Part shown: in pieces, positions 53,439-60,935 of the stretch
How positions within the stretch are numbered: position 1 is the first letter of the stretch
Layout of the letters: each line of letters starts with the position of its first letter
DNA from: Candidatus Scalindua sediminis
GTDB lineage: Bacteria; Planctomycetota; Brocadiia; Brocadiales; Scalinduaceae
Assembly (NCBI GenBank): GCA_008636105.1
Contig: VSDH01000002.1
Location: 62,001-126,000, forward strand
DNA length: 64,000 bases
Direction: 5' to 3'
The notes under the pieces: model-generated
The model's database searches: none
The model's input: only the letters and a program-made list of their open reading frames with translations
What the model was told of the DNA's origin: nothing
Position numbers and translations under genes: made by a program

Positions 53439-54007
53439 AACTATATAAGATGTTATATTTATTTCAATTTTAATATTTTATGATAGGTGATAATACCCTT
53501 TAAATATCGAGAGATACTCCATATATGTACCGTATTGGCAACGCAGCAACATATTTAAAAGACATTCATCTCTTGTATCTTCCCGAATCTTCCAGTATCA
53601 TAAAACAATGATTAGGTTCAAATAATTTACCCATAAAACTGATAACCAAAAGGACTGAGTTTATGGGCTTACAAGTGGGTGAATATAAAATCCGTTAGAA
53701 CATTATCTTGCGGGGCAAATTCATCCCAGGGATGTTCCCCCTCACCCTCTCTTGTCCCAAAGAAGCTGTGTCACAATTGTCATCCCCCCCCACAGCTTGC
53801 TCGCTTGCGCTTCGTAAGCTAGCAGTGGGGGCGGGATCTCTTAGGTTGCTAAGTTATGGGAATCATTAGATTCTGAAACAAGTTCAGAATGACATATTAT
53901 GTGTTTTCGCCATTGTAACACAGCCCCAAGGGGGAGAGGATTAAGGTGAGGGGTATCTACAAGTCTATAACATTAAAACTATAAGAATTTGTGTAAAAAG
54001 GTGAAAC
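53439..54007. other. Gap holding nested palindromic elements
   Basis: The first 290 bases are AT-rich and have no gene. From 53738 to 53953 lies a compound repeat described separately. The last 50 bases carry the AAAGGTG ribosome site of the next gene. Confidence 0.5.
53738..53953. repeat. Compound element: one inverted-repeat element inside another
   Basis: The outer ends are CCCCTCACC and GGTGAGGGG, as at 13371 and 39282. Within it lies a second element bounded by CTGTGTCACAATTG (53767) and CATTGTAACACAG (to 53923), ends inverted with a few mismatches. That inner element carries a GC-rich hairpin of the cassette class at 53785-53836 and a TAGATTCTGAA...TTCAGAATGAC pair. This is three levels of palindromes in 216 bases. 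Confidence 0.75.
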
Positions 54008-54712
54008 TTGCAAAAGGAACAATATGTATGTACCGTCTGTGGTTTTAACATGGTGGGTTATTATCCGGACAAATGTCCCTTCTGCGGTGCATTAAGGGAT
54101 AAGTTCATAACCTCAGAGGAATGCTCAGCACGTTTCAATGTAAAGGGTTTCCCTGTAAATGAAAAGGTTACACGACTCAATTCCGTTCCCTCACTTGGTC
54201 TGGAACACTCTGCTTACCGTGTAGAAACAAACAACAAGACCTACTGGATAGACTGCCCCTCATCCTTCGACAATAGCCTAAAACCAACGGATGTCATAAT
54301 CTTTACACATCACCACTTCCTCGGTGCCTCTAACCAATATAGGGAACTTTTCTCCTCACAGGTGCGTATACATAAACTGGATTCTGCTCACAAAATATGT
54401 CAGGCATTTACCTTTGATGAGACCTTTGATGGGAATTTTACTGAAGACGGTATCGATGCCTTCCATATAGATGGCCATACCCCCGGCTTTACATTCTATA
54501 TCTTCGAGGAAACCCTCTTGATCTGTGATTATGTATTCTTGAAGGAAGGGAAGATGAGATACAACCCTTTCGGCCCGGAAAAGGATACCAGAGAAGGGGG
54601 CAAGAAACTAAAGACCATTGTCGAAGGTAGAAAGATAGATGTGGTGTGTGGCTACAATTATGTGGTTGATTATGTGGACTGGAAGCCGAAGTTTGATAAT
54701 CTTTGTGTGTGA
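54008..54712 (+). CDS. Rubredoxin-like / metallo-beta-lactamase-fold protein
   Basis: A 234-residue protein. Residues 6-30 form a rubredoxin- or zinc-ribbon-like knuckle pair with C8, C11, C23 and C26. Residues 55-225 resemble a metallo-beta-lactamase fold (WIDCPSSF, VIIFTHHHFLGASNQY, FHIDGHTPGFTFYIF). The metal motif is atypical: HHHFLG where HxHxDH is normal, so only part of the usual site is present. The arrangement is like a rudimentary flavodiiron or rubredoxin-linked hydrolase without a proven diiron site. The start is TTG at 54008, 5 bases after AAAGGTG. The function is unknown. Confidence 0.75.
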   Translation: MQKEQYVCTVCGFNMVGYYPDKCPFCGALRDKFITSEECSARFNVKGFPVNEKVTRLNSVPSLGLEHSAYRVETNNKTYWIDCPSSFDNSLKPTDVIIFTHHHFLGASNQYRELFSSQVRIHKLDSAHKICQAFTFDETFDGNFTEDGIDAFHIDGHTPGFTFYIFEETLLICDYVFLKEGKMRYNPFGPEKDTREGGKKLKTIVEGRKIDVVCGYNYVVDYVDWKPKFDNLCV

Positions 54713-54766
54713 CTTCGGTATTACGCTTCTTGCATCCAACGCTAATAAAACAAAAGCAGGATAGTT

Positions 54767-55288
54767 ATGCCAATCAAGACAAAGGGTATCAATCATCCCC
54801 CCCCAATGCTTCCTTGCCGAAAGTAGGCTCTGTAAGAGCGGAAGCAAGGAATGGGGGCAAACCTGGATGAGCCTAGAATGACCCACTTATTTTTTTCCGC
54901 GGGAAATGGCTCCTTTATTGCCTTCTTCGTACCCAATGAGGACAGTGGGCTAAAGCTACGCAGGGGTAGTGAGGGAGTAGGTTCAATGCAGCATTTGGCA
55001 ATGAATCTGGTTGGGCCTATCGAGGAAGCTATGAAGACCCTGGACAAGTACAAAATAAAATTTGATGGGCCAATTGATAGGGGATACGAACGCTCCCTGT
55101 ATTACCATGACCCTAATGGAATTAAAGTAGAACTGCTGACGTGGAAAACGCCTCTGCCCGTGGGCACTGATGAAGCAGACGTCATCGCAAGGGCTCAGAG
55201 TATCCGAGAAAAGGAAGGTGCATACAATATAGAGGACGAACACGTGCGCAAGGCTATGGCAGAGATTGGCTTACGAGAAGTGGTTTAG
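54767..55288 (+). pseudogene. VOC-family (glyoxalase fold) gene broken by a hairpin repeat
   Basis: The original start appears to be ATG 54767, reading MPIKTKGINH, the normal opening of a VOC domain, preceded by AGGAT. At 54797 it runs into a GC-rich hairpin and a stop. After the repeat the frame from 54851 restores a VOC sequence: MTHLFFSAGNGSFIAFFVPN and later DRGYERSLYYHDPNGIKVELL, with a metal-site-like YYHDPNGIKVE. About 30-40 residues in between are gone. The new ORF begins at an ATG created by the repeat arm (ATGGGGGC) and could give a truncated 145-residue protein. Confidence 0.75.
54797..54857. repeat. Hairpin repeat within the VOC gene
   Basis: Arms CCCCCAATGCTTCCTTGC and GCAAGGAATGGGGG enclose a 24-base module at 54817-54840 that is the exact inverse of 17830-17853, inside a different element. 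It replaces the missing middle of the VOC gene's first domain. Confidence 0.8.
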
Positions 55289-55324
55289 GATTTAGGGGGT
55301 ATCTGCATAAGACACAGTGTCTAT

Positions 55325-55610
55325 TTAACAGGTTGTCCGAGAATAATCAAAAGCACCGTTTTTTGTCATTTTTACCCCGCATTTTGCCCCTGCGCTTTCT
55401 TGCACCGTGGCGGCACGCTGCGAAAGCAAGATGCTGGGGCAGCGGGGCTGAATAGATCTTGAACTAAATTCAGGACCTTCGGTTTCAGAATCTGTAATTA
55501 TAAGTATTTACAGTAGTATTAGATTCCGCCCCCATTCCTCCCCATAGCTTGCTAGCGCAAGCTAGCAGTGGGGATGGGGGCGGAATGACAATTCTCGGAC
55601 AACCTGTTAA
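55325..55610. mobile_element. MITE with 20-base perfect inverted ends, copy 1
   Basis: TTAACAGGTTGTCCGAGAAT at 55325-55344 is exactly inverted at 55591-55610. The 286-base element carries two GC-rich hairpins (55375-55447 and 55523-55585). A second copy lies at 60665-60935. The regions between the hairpins are nearly identical in the two, while the hairpins themselves differ. No ORF. Confidence 0.9.
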
Positions 55611-55740
55611 CTTATGACTATTAACAATTGCTTATTTGATGTTATAGTTTAGTTTATATTTGACGATAATAAGGTATTAGGACAACTAAAAGTAAACTAA
55701 TACTTATTTCAAAAAAGCATAAAGAGAGGGGGCGAACTGT

Positions 55741-56796
55741 ATGAGGATATTATCAACTATATTAATGGCTGTATCCTTATCAGTAGCAGGTTTGTTGTCT
55801 GTGAGTCTGGATAGCATAGCGGAGGATAAAAAGGGCGAGAAGCCCGTAATAAAAAAGGCACAACATGAGGGCTCCCGTGTGCAGCATAAGGAGAAGAATG
55901 AGGGAGTGCGAGAACGAGACAGGGGACGACGTGATGACTTGAGAGAGAATAGGAAGGATGGACGTGAAGACCTTAGAGATAGACGCGAAGATTATAGGGA
56001 GCATCGTGAAGAACGGCTTGAAGGCCTCAGGGATAGACGTGAGAATTTCAGGGAACATCAAAAGGAACGGGGTGGTGATCTTAGAGATCAGCACAGTGAA
56101 CGACATGAAGAAGCTCGTGAGCAACGTAAAGAACGACTGGAGGACGCTAAGGAGCGTTATAAGAGTCGTCACGATGAAGCCCTGAGAAGTTTTGAGGAAT
56201 GGGGTGATAAGGCTAGAGAACGTTACGAACGTCGGAAGGATATGCGTGAAGATCTTAGAGATAAGCGCGAGGATTTTAAGGAACAACAAAGAGAACAGCG
56301 CGAAGACGATAAAGAACGTCGGAAGGACATGCGAGAAGATCGTAAAGATAAACACGAGGATTTTAAGGAACAACAAAGAGATCTGCGTGAAGACTATAAA
56401 GAACGTAGGAAGGACATGCGAGAAGATCGTAAAGATAGACACGAGGATTTTAAGGAACACCAAAGAGATCTGCGCGAAGACGATAAAGAACGTCGGGAGG
56501 ATATGCGTGAAGATCTTAAAGATAGACACGAGGATTTTAAGGAACAACAGAGAGAACACCGTGAGGAATTTAGAGAGCACCGACGAGATAAGCGTGAAGA
56601 TATAAGGGAACATCGAAGTGATAGACGTGATGAATTTAAGGAGCGACATAAGGACAGGCGTGGAGAAGCTCGGGAGCACAGTGAGAACGTTGGGGATAGA
56701 CGCAAGGATGCCCAGAGACATCAAGGGCCTGGAGTAGGAAACCACGGTCAGGGACAAGGTCAACAAGGAAGTGGGCATGGAGGTGGCCAAGGATAG
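55741..56796 (+). CDS. Secreted charged-repeat protein, predicted single alpha-helix
   Basis: A 351-residue protein with a signal peptide (MRILSTILMAVSLSVAGLLS). Residues 50-320 are almost entirely R, E, D, K, H and Q, in patterns of alternating charge such as RREDMREDLKDRHEDFKEQ. This fits a stable single alpha-helix or a coiled coil. Four tandem repeats of 29 residues run from residue 164 to 279. The C-terminal tail is rich in G, H and Q (GNHGQGQGQQGSGHGGG). No family was recognised. The strong ATG context is AGAGGGGGCG. It could be a spacer, a nucleating or metal-binding envelope protein; this is unproven. Confidence 0.75.
   Translation: MRILSTILMAVSLSVAGLLSVSLDSIAEDKKGEKPVIKKAQHEGSRVQHKEKNEGVRERDRGRRDDLRENRKDGREDLRDRREDYREHREERLEGLRDRRENFREHQKERGGDLRDQHSERHEEAREQRKERLEDAKERYKSRHDEALRSFEEWGDKARERYERRKDMREDLRDKREDFKEQQREQREDDKERRKDMREDRKDKHEDFKEQQRDLREDYKERRKDMREDRKDRHEDFKEHQRDLREDDKERREDMREDLKDRHEDFKEQQREHREEFREHRRDKREDIREHRSDRRDEFKERHKDRRGEAREHSENVGDRRKDAQRHQGPGVGNHGQGQGQQGSGHGGGQG
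56230..56577 (+). repeat. Four tandem 87-base repeats in the charged protein gene
   Basis: Units at 56230-56316, 56317-56403, 56404-56490 and 56491-56577 encode related 29-residue blocks beginning RRKDMRED or RREDMRED. The period is a multiple of three and units differ by several substitutions, so the reading frame has been preserved while units multiplied. Confidence 0.85.
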
Positions 56797-56807
56797 AGAA
56801 AGATAAA

Positions 56808-56894
56808 ATGAATAGATTCCTTATCCATACGTTATTTGCATCTACAGTTCTTTTTGTCGGCAACGTGATTGCAGGAAGTAATAGGGACGGATAA
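56808..56894 (+). CDS. Short exported peptide, possibly a gene remnant
   Basis: A 28-residue frame starting 12 bases after the previous gene, with GAGAAAG upstream. It reads MNRFLIHTLFASTVLFVGNV and then IAGSNRDG, which is a full signal peptide with hardly any mature part. It may be a real small membrane peptide co-transcribed with the charged-repeat gene, or the surviving 5' end of a lost secreted protein. Confidence 0.35.
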   Translation: MNRFLIHTLFASTVLFVGNVIAGSNRDG

Positions 56895-57047
56895 TTATTT
56901 CTTTACAATTTCCATACGAAATTGTAGATTAAGCAGAAGGTTTTGTCTTAAGCGGTTCAGTTTAACCGTTTTAAAAAGTCAATATGTACTTATGGTTCTA
57001 AGCAAGATAAATTACTTTTATATAAATTATTTAGATGAGGCATAGAT

Positions 57048-57263
57048 ATGCATAATGAATTTACAGCAATCATAGAACGTGCTGGAGAATGGTTTATTGC
57101 CTATTGTCCTGAAATACCCGGCGCAAATGGGCAGGGACGTACCATTGAGGAATGTCGGGAAAGCCTTAAAGAAGCGATTATGCTTATTATGGAAGACAGA
57201 AGAAAAGATGCCCTACGTGGTGTGCCTAAAGAAGCGACGCAAGAGGTTGTAATTATTAAATGA
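57048..57263 (+). CDS. hicB: HicB-family antitoxin
   Basis: A 71-residue HicB protein of the partial RNase H-like fold type (AIIERAGEWFIAYCPEIPGANGQG, then TIEECRESLKEAIMLIME). Longer HicB proteins carry a DNA-binding C-terminal domain which this lacks. GAGG lies 9 bases before the ATG. The stop overlaps the start of a hicA remnant (ATGA), as in typical hic operons. As the toxin gene is broken, the antitoxin is probably an orphan. Confidence 0.85.
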   Translation: MHNEFTAIIERAGEWFIAYCPEIPGANGQGRTIEECRESLKEAIMLIMEDRRKDALRGVPKEATQEVVIIK

Positions 57264-57434
57264 AACGCCATGCTCTTCTGAAACATCTAAGAATGCATGG
57301 TTGTTATCTCAAACGCGAAGGCAGTAAATCCACAAACTGGCCAAGTCGAAGCAGTTCCTAGACACACAGAAATACCCAATCTACTTGCAAAGAAAATTTG
57401 TCATGGTTTAACTGTTCCTGAAATACAAGGTTGA
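57260..57434 (+). pseudogene. hicA: hicA toxin gene with internal deletion and frameshift
   Basis: The frame opens MKRHALLKHLRMHGCYLKRE, a normal HicA N-terminus, then shifts after GSK. In another frame the sequence continues NPQTGQVEAVPRHTEIPNLL and AKKICHGLTVPEIQG to a stop at 57434. The bases encoding the segment with the catalytic histidine (normally GSKH-x-x-W/Y) are missing. The toxin is thus dead. Confidence 0.8.
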
Positions 57435-57945
57435 ATAAATAGGACACATTTATTGATATGCTTGCCATATTATCCATCCGAACAGTATAACTGGGTGGAC
57501 ATCATTCAGTAGGTACTCAGACAATGAATTGTTTCTAGTGTATTTATCATGAAATTCTATGTTTAGATGCGTCTAAATTGAAACAATTATGGAGGTCTTA
57601 AGTTTAACCTAAATTGAGCGATTTATAAACTCCACTTGTCATTTTGGCTCCTTCACTCCTGTCATTCCGAACGAAGAGAGGAATCTTTTTTTTCGCTCAG
57701 GACAGGCTCTGGGAGAAATCTTAACGCTCGCTGTTGTAAAAGATTTCTCGCTACACTCGAAATGACAGACCGGAACGAGTATTTTCACATAATGAATGAA
57801 CATAATAAGTAGGCTATATCTAATAATTTCAACGGAATAACAATAAAATGAAAAACAAATCGCTCAGTTTAAGTTCAAAATTAATTGATAAACATCGATT
57901 ATTCCTTGAATTCAGGCAATAATTCAAAAATAGAGAAAAATTAAA
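57435..57945. other. Gap with MITE copy B
   Basis: No gene. The main content is the element at 57601-57875. The first 165 bases are unremarkable and the last 70 are AT-rich, probably holding the promoter of the next gene. Confidence 0.4.
57601..57875. mobile_element. MITE of the AAATTGAGCGATT family, copy B
   Basis: The left end (57601-57624, containing CCTAAATTGAGCGATTT) and right end (57857-57875, AAATCGCTCAGTTTAAGTT) match copy A's ends. The 275-base interior differs: instead of the GC-rich hairpin it has TCATTCCGAACGAAGAGAGG...CTCGAAATGACAG type inverted stretches. So the ends are shared but the cargo is not. Confidence 0.7.
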
Positions 57946-58686
57946 ATGAAAAGATTTTTTGTTCAAATATTAATTGCATCTATGTTTCTTTTTACTGGTA
58001 ACCTGCTTGCGGATGAGATAAATGAAAATACATTGCCTGGTATCCAGGAGGAAGTAAATGAATTCCTGGATAAACGCAGTGGGACGAAGATAGATGAAAA
58101 AGACAAGGCTATCATGGTTAAGGCTGCGCAGGATTTGGACAGGGCAATGCCAGATCCCGGTTTAAGAGTCGGAGAAAAGGCACCAGATTTTACGTTGGTA
58201 AATGCATTCGGAAAAGAAGTCAGACTCTCTGAGCAGTTAAAAAAAGGGCCTGTAATCTTGACATTCTATCGGGGTGCATGGTGTCCATTCTGCAATCTAG
58301 AGCTGAATGTGCTTCAAGGTAGCCTTGCTCATTTTAAGAAATACAATGCCTCCCTGATTGCCGTCACACCTCAAAGGCCTGATAAGTCAAATGAACAGAT
58401 CAAGAAAGCTAAATACACATTTGAGGTTTTGAGTGACCTTGATGACAGCGTAATGAAATCTTACGATTTATTTTTTGAAGTCCCTCAGGAATTACATGAG
58501 TTGTATAGGAATAGATTTAATTTTGATATTACTGATTACAATGGTAAAGGTCGTCTTGGACTTCCGGTACCGGGTACATTTGTTATCAGTCAGGATGGCG
58601 TAATCAGGGCTGTTTATGCTAAGACTGATTATAAAAAACGGATGGAGCCTGAGGATATCCTGGAAGCCTTGAAAATGATAAAATGA
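57946..58686 (+). CDS. Exported peroxiredoxin-like protein
   Basis: A 246-residue protein with a signal peptide (MKRFFVQILIASMFLFTGNL). Residues 75-245 form a thioredoxin-fold AhpC/TSA-type domain with GEKAPDFTLVNAFGKEV and the redox motif C113-P-F-C116 in YRGAWCPFCNLE. It belongs to the peroxiredoxin-like group with CxxC instead of a single peroxidatic Cys, so it may be a peroxidase or a disulfide reductase. The predicted location is periplasmic. No partner reductase is adjacent. Confidence 0.82.
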   Translation: MKRFFVQILIASMFLFTGNLLADEINENTLPGIQEEVNEFLDKRSGTKIDEKDKAIMVKAAQDLDRAMPDPGLRVGEKAPDFTLVNAFGKEVRLSEQLKKGPVILTFYRGAWCPFCNLELNVLQGSLAHFKKYNASLIAVTPQRPDKSNEQIKKAKYTFEVLSDLDDSVMKSYDLFFEVPQELHELYRNRFNFDITDYNGKGRLGLPVPGTFVISQDGVIRAVYAKTDYKKRMEPEDILEALKMIK

Positions 58687-58700
58687 ACATACGCTTCAAA

Positions 58701-58908
58701 ATTGTTGAAATATTGTACAGAAATGGCAAGTATTAGTCTTTATATCAAACACTTCCGTGAACATCTTGTTTTTTTAATTTTTTGTGTTAATTAAGAAAAC
58801 GATTCTTCAGAAAAAGACATATCCCTGTATACATTTCAAAGCAACTTAGGGCCTGATTCCACAGCATGTTATAACAATATCATGAAAAGTAGTCACTTAA
58901 AGTTAGTG
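58701..58908 (+). repeat. Conserved intergenic block, copy 1
   Basis: About 208 bases similar to 63452-63669, sharing ATTGTTGAAA, ATTAGTCTTTATA, CTTCAGAAAAAGAC, TTATAACAAT and CATGAAAAGTAGT in the same order and spacing. Identity is clearly partial, with scattered substitutions and small indels. Neither copy has an ORF. This copy follows the peroxiredoxin-like gene; the other precedes the Wza-like gene. Confidence 0.65.
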
Positions 58909-58947
58909 CAGAGAAAGAAATGAGGGTTGTTGTAAGATATAGTAAAT

Positions 58948-59139
58948 TCCCACATTACATTGAGTGATTTTTGTAGCCGCCCCCATTCCTCCCCATAGCT
59001 TGCTAGCGCAAGCTAGCAGTGGGGATGGGGGCGTAACATTACATGAAATTGTCATAAACTCATCAGATGATGGGAAACGTCCGCCTAGGTGGACGGCTAC
59101 ATTGTCATACAATATAAAATCGCTTAATTTAGGTTTGAG
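58948..59139. mobile_element. MITE of the AAATTGAGCGATT family, copy C
   Basis: The ends (ACATTGAGTGATTT; AAATCGCTTAATTTAGGTT) are degenerate versions of copy A. The inner parts are clearly the same: TTTGTAGCCGCCCCCATT, the identical 56-base hairpin at 58978-59033, CTCATCAGATGATGGGAAACG and a GGCTACA... region. So the ends and spacers have diverged while the hairpin has not. Confidence 0.75.
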
Positions 59140-59285
59140 GTAATTTGGCGATTAGCCCACAGGCTCTTAGCCCATAAGCTCTTAGCCCGTAGGTTCTTAG
59201 CTCATAGAGGTATTTCCAAAATTCAAGCTAAAGTTTCTTCAATTTATACCGATAGAAAGAATGTGTAAGATAGTTTCTATTTTAT

Positions 59286-59327
59286 AAAGAAACCTTGAAT
59301 ACCCCGTGTGGAATCACGGGTTTCTTT
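59286..59327 (+). terminator. Terminator-like hairpin
   Basis: CCCGTG at 59303-59308 pairs with CACGGG at 59315-59320; outside this, AAAGAAACC at 59286-59294 can pair with GGTTTCTTT at 59319-59327. The T-rich right arm makes it terminator-like. It overlaps the GTG that would be the furthest upstream start of the next gene, which argues for a later start. Confidence 0.5.
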
Positions 59328-59334
59328 ATGTAAT

Positions 59335-60369
59335 ATGAGATTTTGTGCTATGAAGAAAGTCATGGAAAAAAAACTAATATCCTCAAAAGTTAAATCTCAA
59401 AAAAGGATAAAGACAGCGAAGTATAAAGCAAATTTAGCAACATCGCCTGCCCAAGCCTGGTCAAGGCCGGGGAAAGATGGTTCGATCCTATCAGGAGACG
59501 CATTCTGCCTGGGAAATCTCTTAATGGATGGTAGATTTATTGATGTAAAGCAGCGGGATGAGTCTTTAGAAATGCATAGAAAAAAGCATCTCTTACTGGG
59601 TGAATGTCTAACCAGGAATGGGGCCATAAGCGGGGAAACGCTGGATACGGTTTTAACGTTTCAAGGAAAGATAAGAGAGCTCATTCATAAGGCTCGAACT
59701 AAATCACGCTTAAAGCTTGGTCAGGTCCTGGTGGCTACAAAGATGATTTCCGTTGAGAATTTAAAGAAGGCTATTAGAAGCCAGAGACGTAGTAAAAAGT
59801 TGTTGGGAGAGATCCTGGTAGAGAATGGAGTAATCTCCAGGAATATTCTGGCCCTGGCCTTGAGTGTCCAAAAGAAAATTTTAGTCCTGACGGCCTTTGC
59901 GCTCTTAAGCGGTAGTTTGATAGGTTGTACTACCCTTTCTCCGGGCCATTACGACCACACAGGCATCTCGATTAAGAAAACTCCTTATGACGATCGATAT
60001 AAAAGAGTCAAGAATTATTTAAAGACGGCAAGCAAATTCAAATACAAGGCTGATGGTGTCGGAGCAGACAACTGGCAACTCCCTTTTGAAACGGAAGCAC
60101 TGGGTAGAGGAGATTGTGATGACAAGGCAATTTGGTTGTATTCAAAATTGCTTAAGGAGGGATTTAATGATGTAAGGCTGGTTTTGGGAAATTACAAGAG
60201 AGGCAAACTCAGCGTTCATATGTGGGTCAATTGGTATCATAACGGTCAGGTCTATATCCTGGACCCAACCATAAATAATGGCATCTGGCGGGCTGAGGAA
60301 TATTCAAAGGACTATTATAAACCTTATTATTCATTCCATAGAGACAAGAAGTGGAAGCATAGCTCATAG
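59335..60369 (+). CDS. MshEN-like repeats fused to a LapG-like cysteine protease domain
   Basis: A membrane protein of about 344 residues. The first half carries four units of about 24 residues with an LG..L......I...L...L..Q pattern (LGNLLMDGRFIDVKQ; LGECLTRNGAISGET; LGQVLVATKMISVEN; LGEILVENGVISRNI), like the MshEN domains of type II secretion and pilus ATPases, some of which bind cyclic-di-GMP. A hydrophobic segment with a lipobox-like cysteine follows (ILVLTAFALLSGSLIGC). The C-terminal 150 residues are a transglutaminase-like (BTLCP) protease with catalytic set GDCDDKA, HMWV and LDPT. The topology predicts cytoplasmic repeats and a periplasmic protease. The start is uncertain: ATG 59335 or 59350. 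Confidence 0.78.
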   Translation: MRFCAMKKVMEKKLISSKVKSQKRIKTAKYKANLATSPAQAWSRPGKDGSILSGDAFCLGNLLMDGRFIDVKQRDESLEMHRKKHLLLGECLTRNGAISGETLDTVLTFQGKIRELIHKARTKSRLKLGQVLVATKMISVENLKKAIRSQRRSKKLLGEILVENGVISRNILALALSVQKKILVLTAFALLSGSLIGCTTLSPGHYDHTGISIKKTPYDDRYKRVKNYLKTASKFKYKADGVGADNWQLPFETEALGRGDCDDKAIWLYSKLLKEGFNDVRLVLGNYKRGKLSVHMWVNWYHNGQVYILDPTINNGIWRAEEYSKDYYKPYYSFHRDKKWKHSS

Positions 60370-60533
60370 GCCCTAACCTGGAAGAACCAGCCGCTAACGT
60401 CGCCCTTGTGAGTAACTTAAGGTCCGCCCCAGGTGGGAGGGTTAAGTAGTTAGTTACACTTTACCTTAACCCAACTACCATACTGGCTTCCTAACCGTAA
60501 CCATTACCTACTTTAGAAAAATTACATTAATCA

Positions 60534-60637
60534 ACCCCGTTAGATAATTAGTTCAAGTCTTATCAGGATAATCCGGTGGAATATAGCTTCGTTATTCACC
60601 AGAGTAAAATTAGTTCTTACATTTTATCTAATGGGGT
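60534..60637. repeat. 104-base inverted-repeat element (CCCCGTTAGATAA ends)
   Basis: ACCCCGTTAGATAA at 60534-60547 is inverted at 60624-60637 with one mismatch. It shares end sequence and size with 40884-40983 (GCCCTGTTAGATA), while the interiors differ. The family is thus defined by ends only. Confidence 0.6.
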
Positions 60638-60664
60638 AAACATTTTGCCAGAATTGGTCATGAT

Positions 60665-60935
60665 TTAACAAGTTGTCCAAGAATAAGCAAAAGCACCATT
60701 TTTTGTCATTTTTACCCCGCATCTTGCCGTTAAGTCCCGCTTTGCGGGAGAAAGTAAGAAAGCAGCGGGGCTGAATAGATCTTGAACTAAATTCAGGACC
60801 TTCGGTTTCAGAATCTGTAATTATACGTATTTACATAAGTATTAGATTCCGCCCCCATTCCTAGCTTACGCATCGTGCCGATACGGTGCAAGGAAGCTAT
60901 GGGGGCGGAATGACAATTCTCGGACAACCTGTTAA
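60665..60935. mobile_element. MITE with 20-base inverted ends, copy 2
   Basis: Ends at 60665-60684 and 60916-60935 match copy 1 (left end with two substitutions). The spacers, for example GGGGCTGAATAGATCTTG and CAGGACCTTCGGTTTCAGAA, are almost identical to copy 1. The two hairpins sit at the same positions but have different inner sequences (60715-60771 and 60846-60910). Confidence 0.9.

Noticed and set aside
56230-56577. Tandem 87-base repeats considered as a CRISPR array
   Set aside because: Units are contiguous without spacers, are in frame with a coding sequence and are diverged; no cas genes are present.
55780-56790. Long 336-codon minus-strand ORF opposite the charged-repeat gene
   Set aside because: It is the mirror of biased GAR/GAY codons; the sense product has a signal peptide, ribosome site and regular repeats, whereas the antisense product is a featureless Ser/Phe/Leu-rich string.
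58701-58908. Conserved block as part of a duplicated gene
   Set aside because: Stops occur within a few codons in the one frame traced, and the small insertions and deletions between the two copies would not keep a reading frame.
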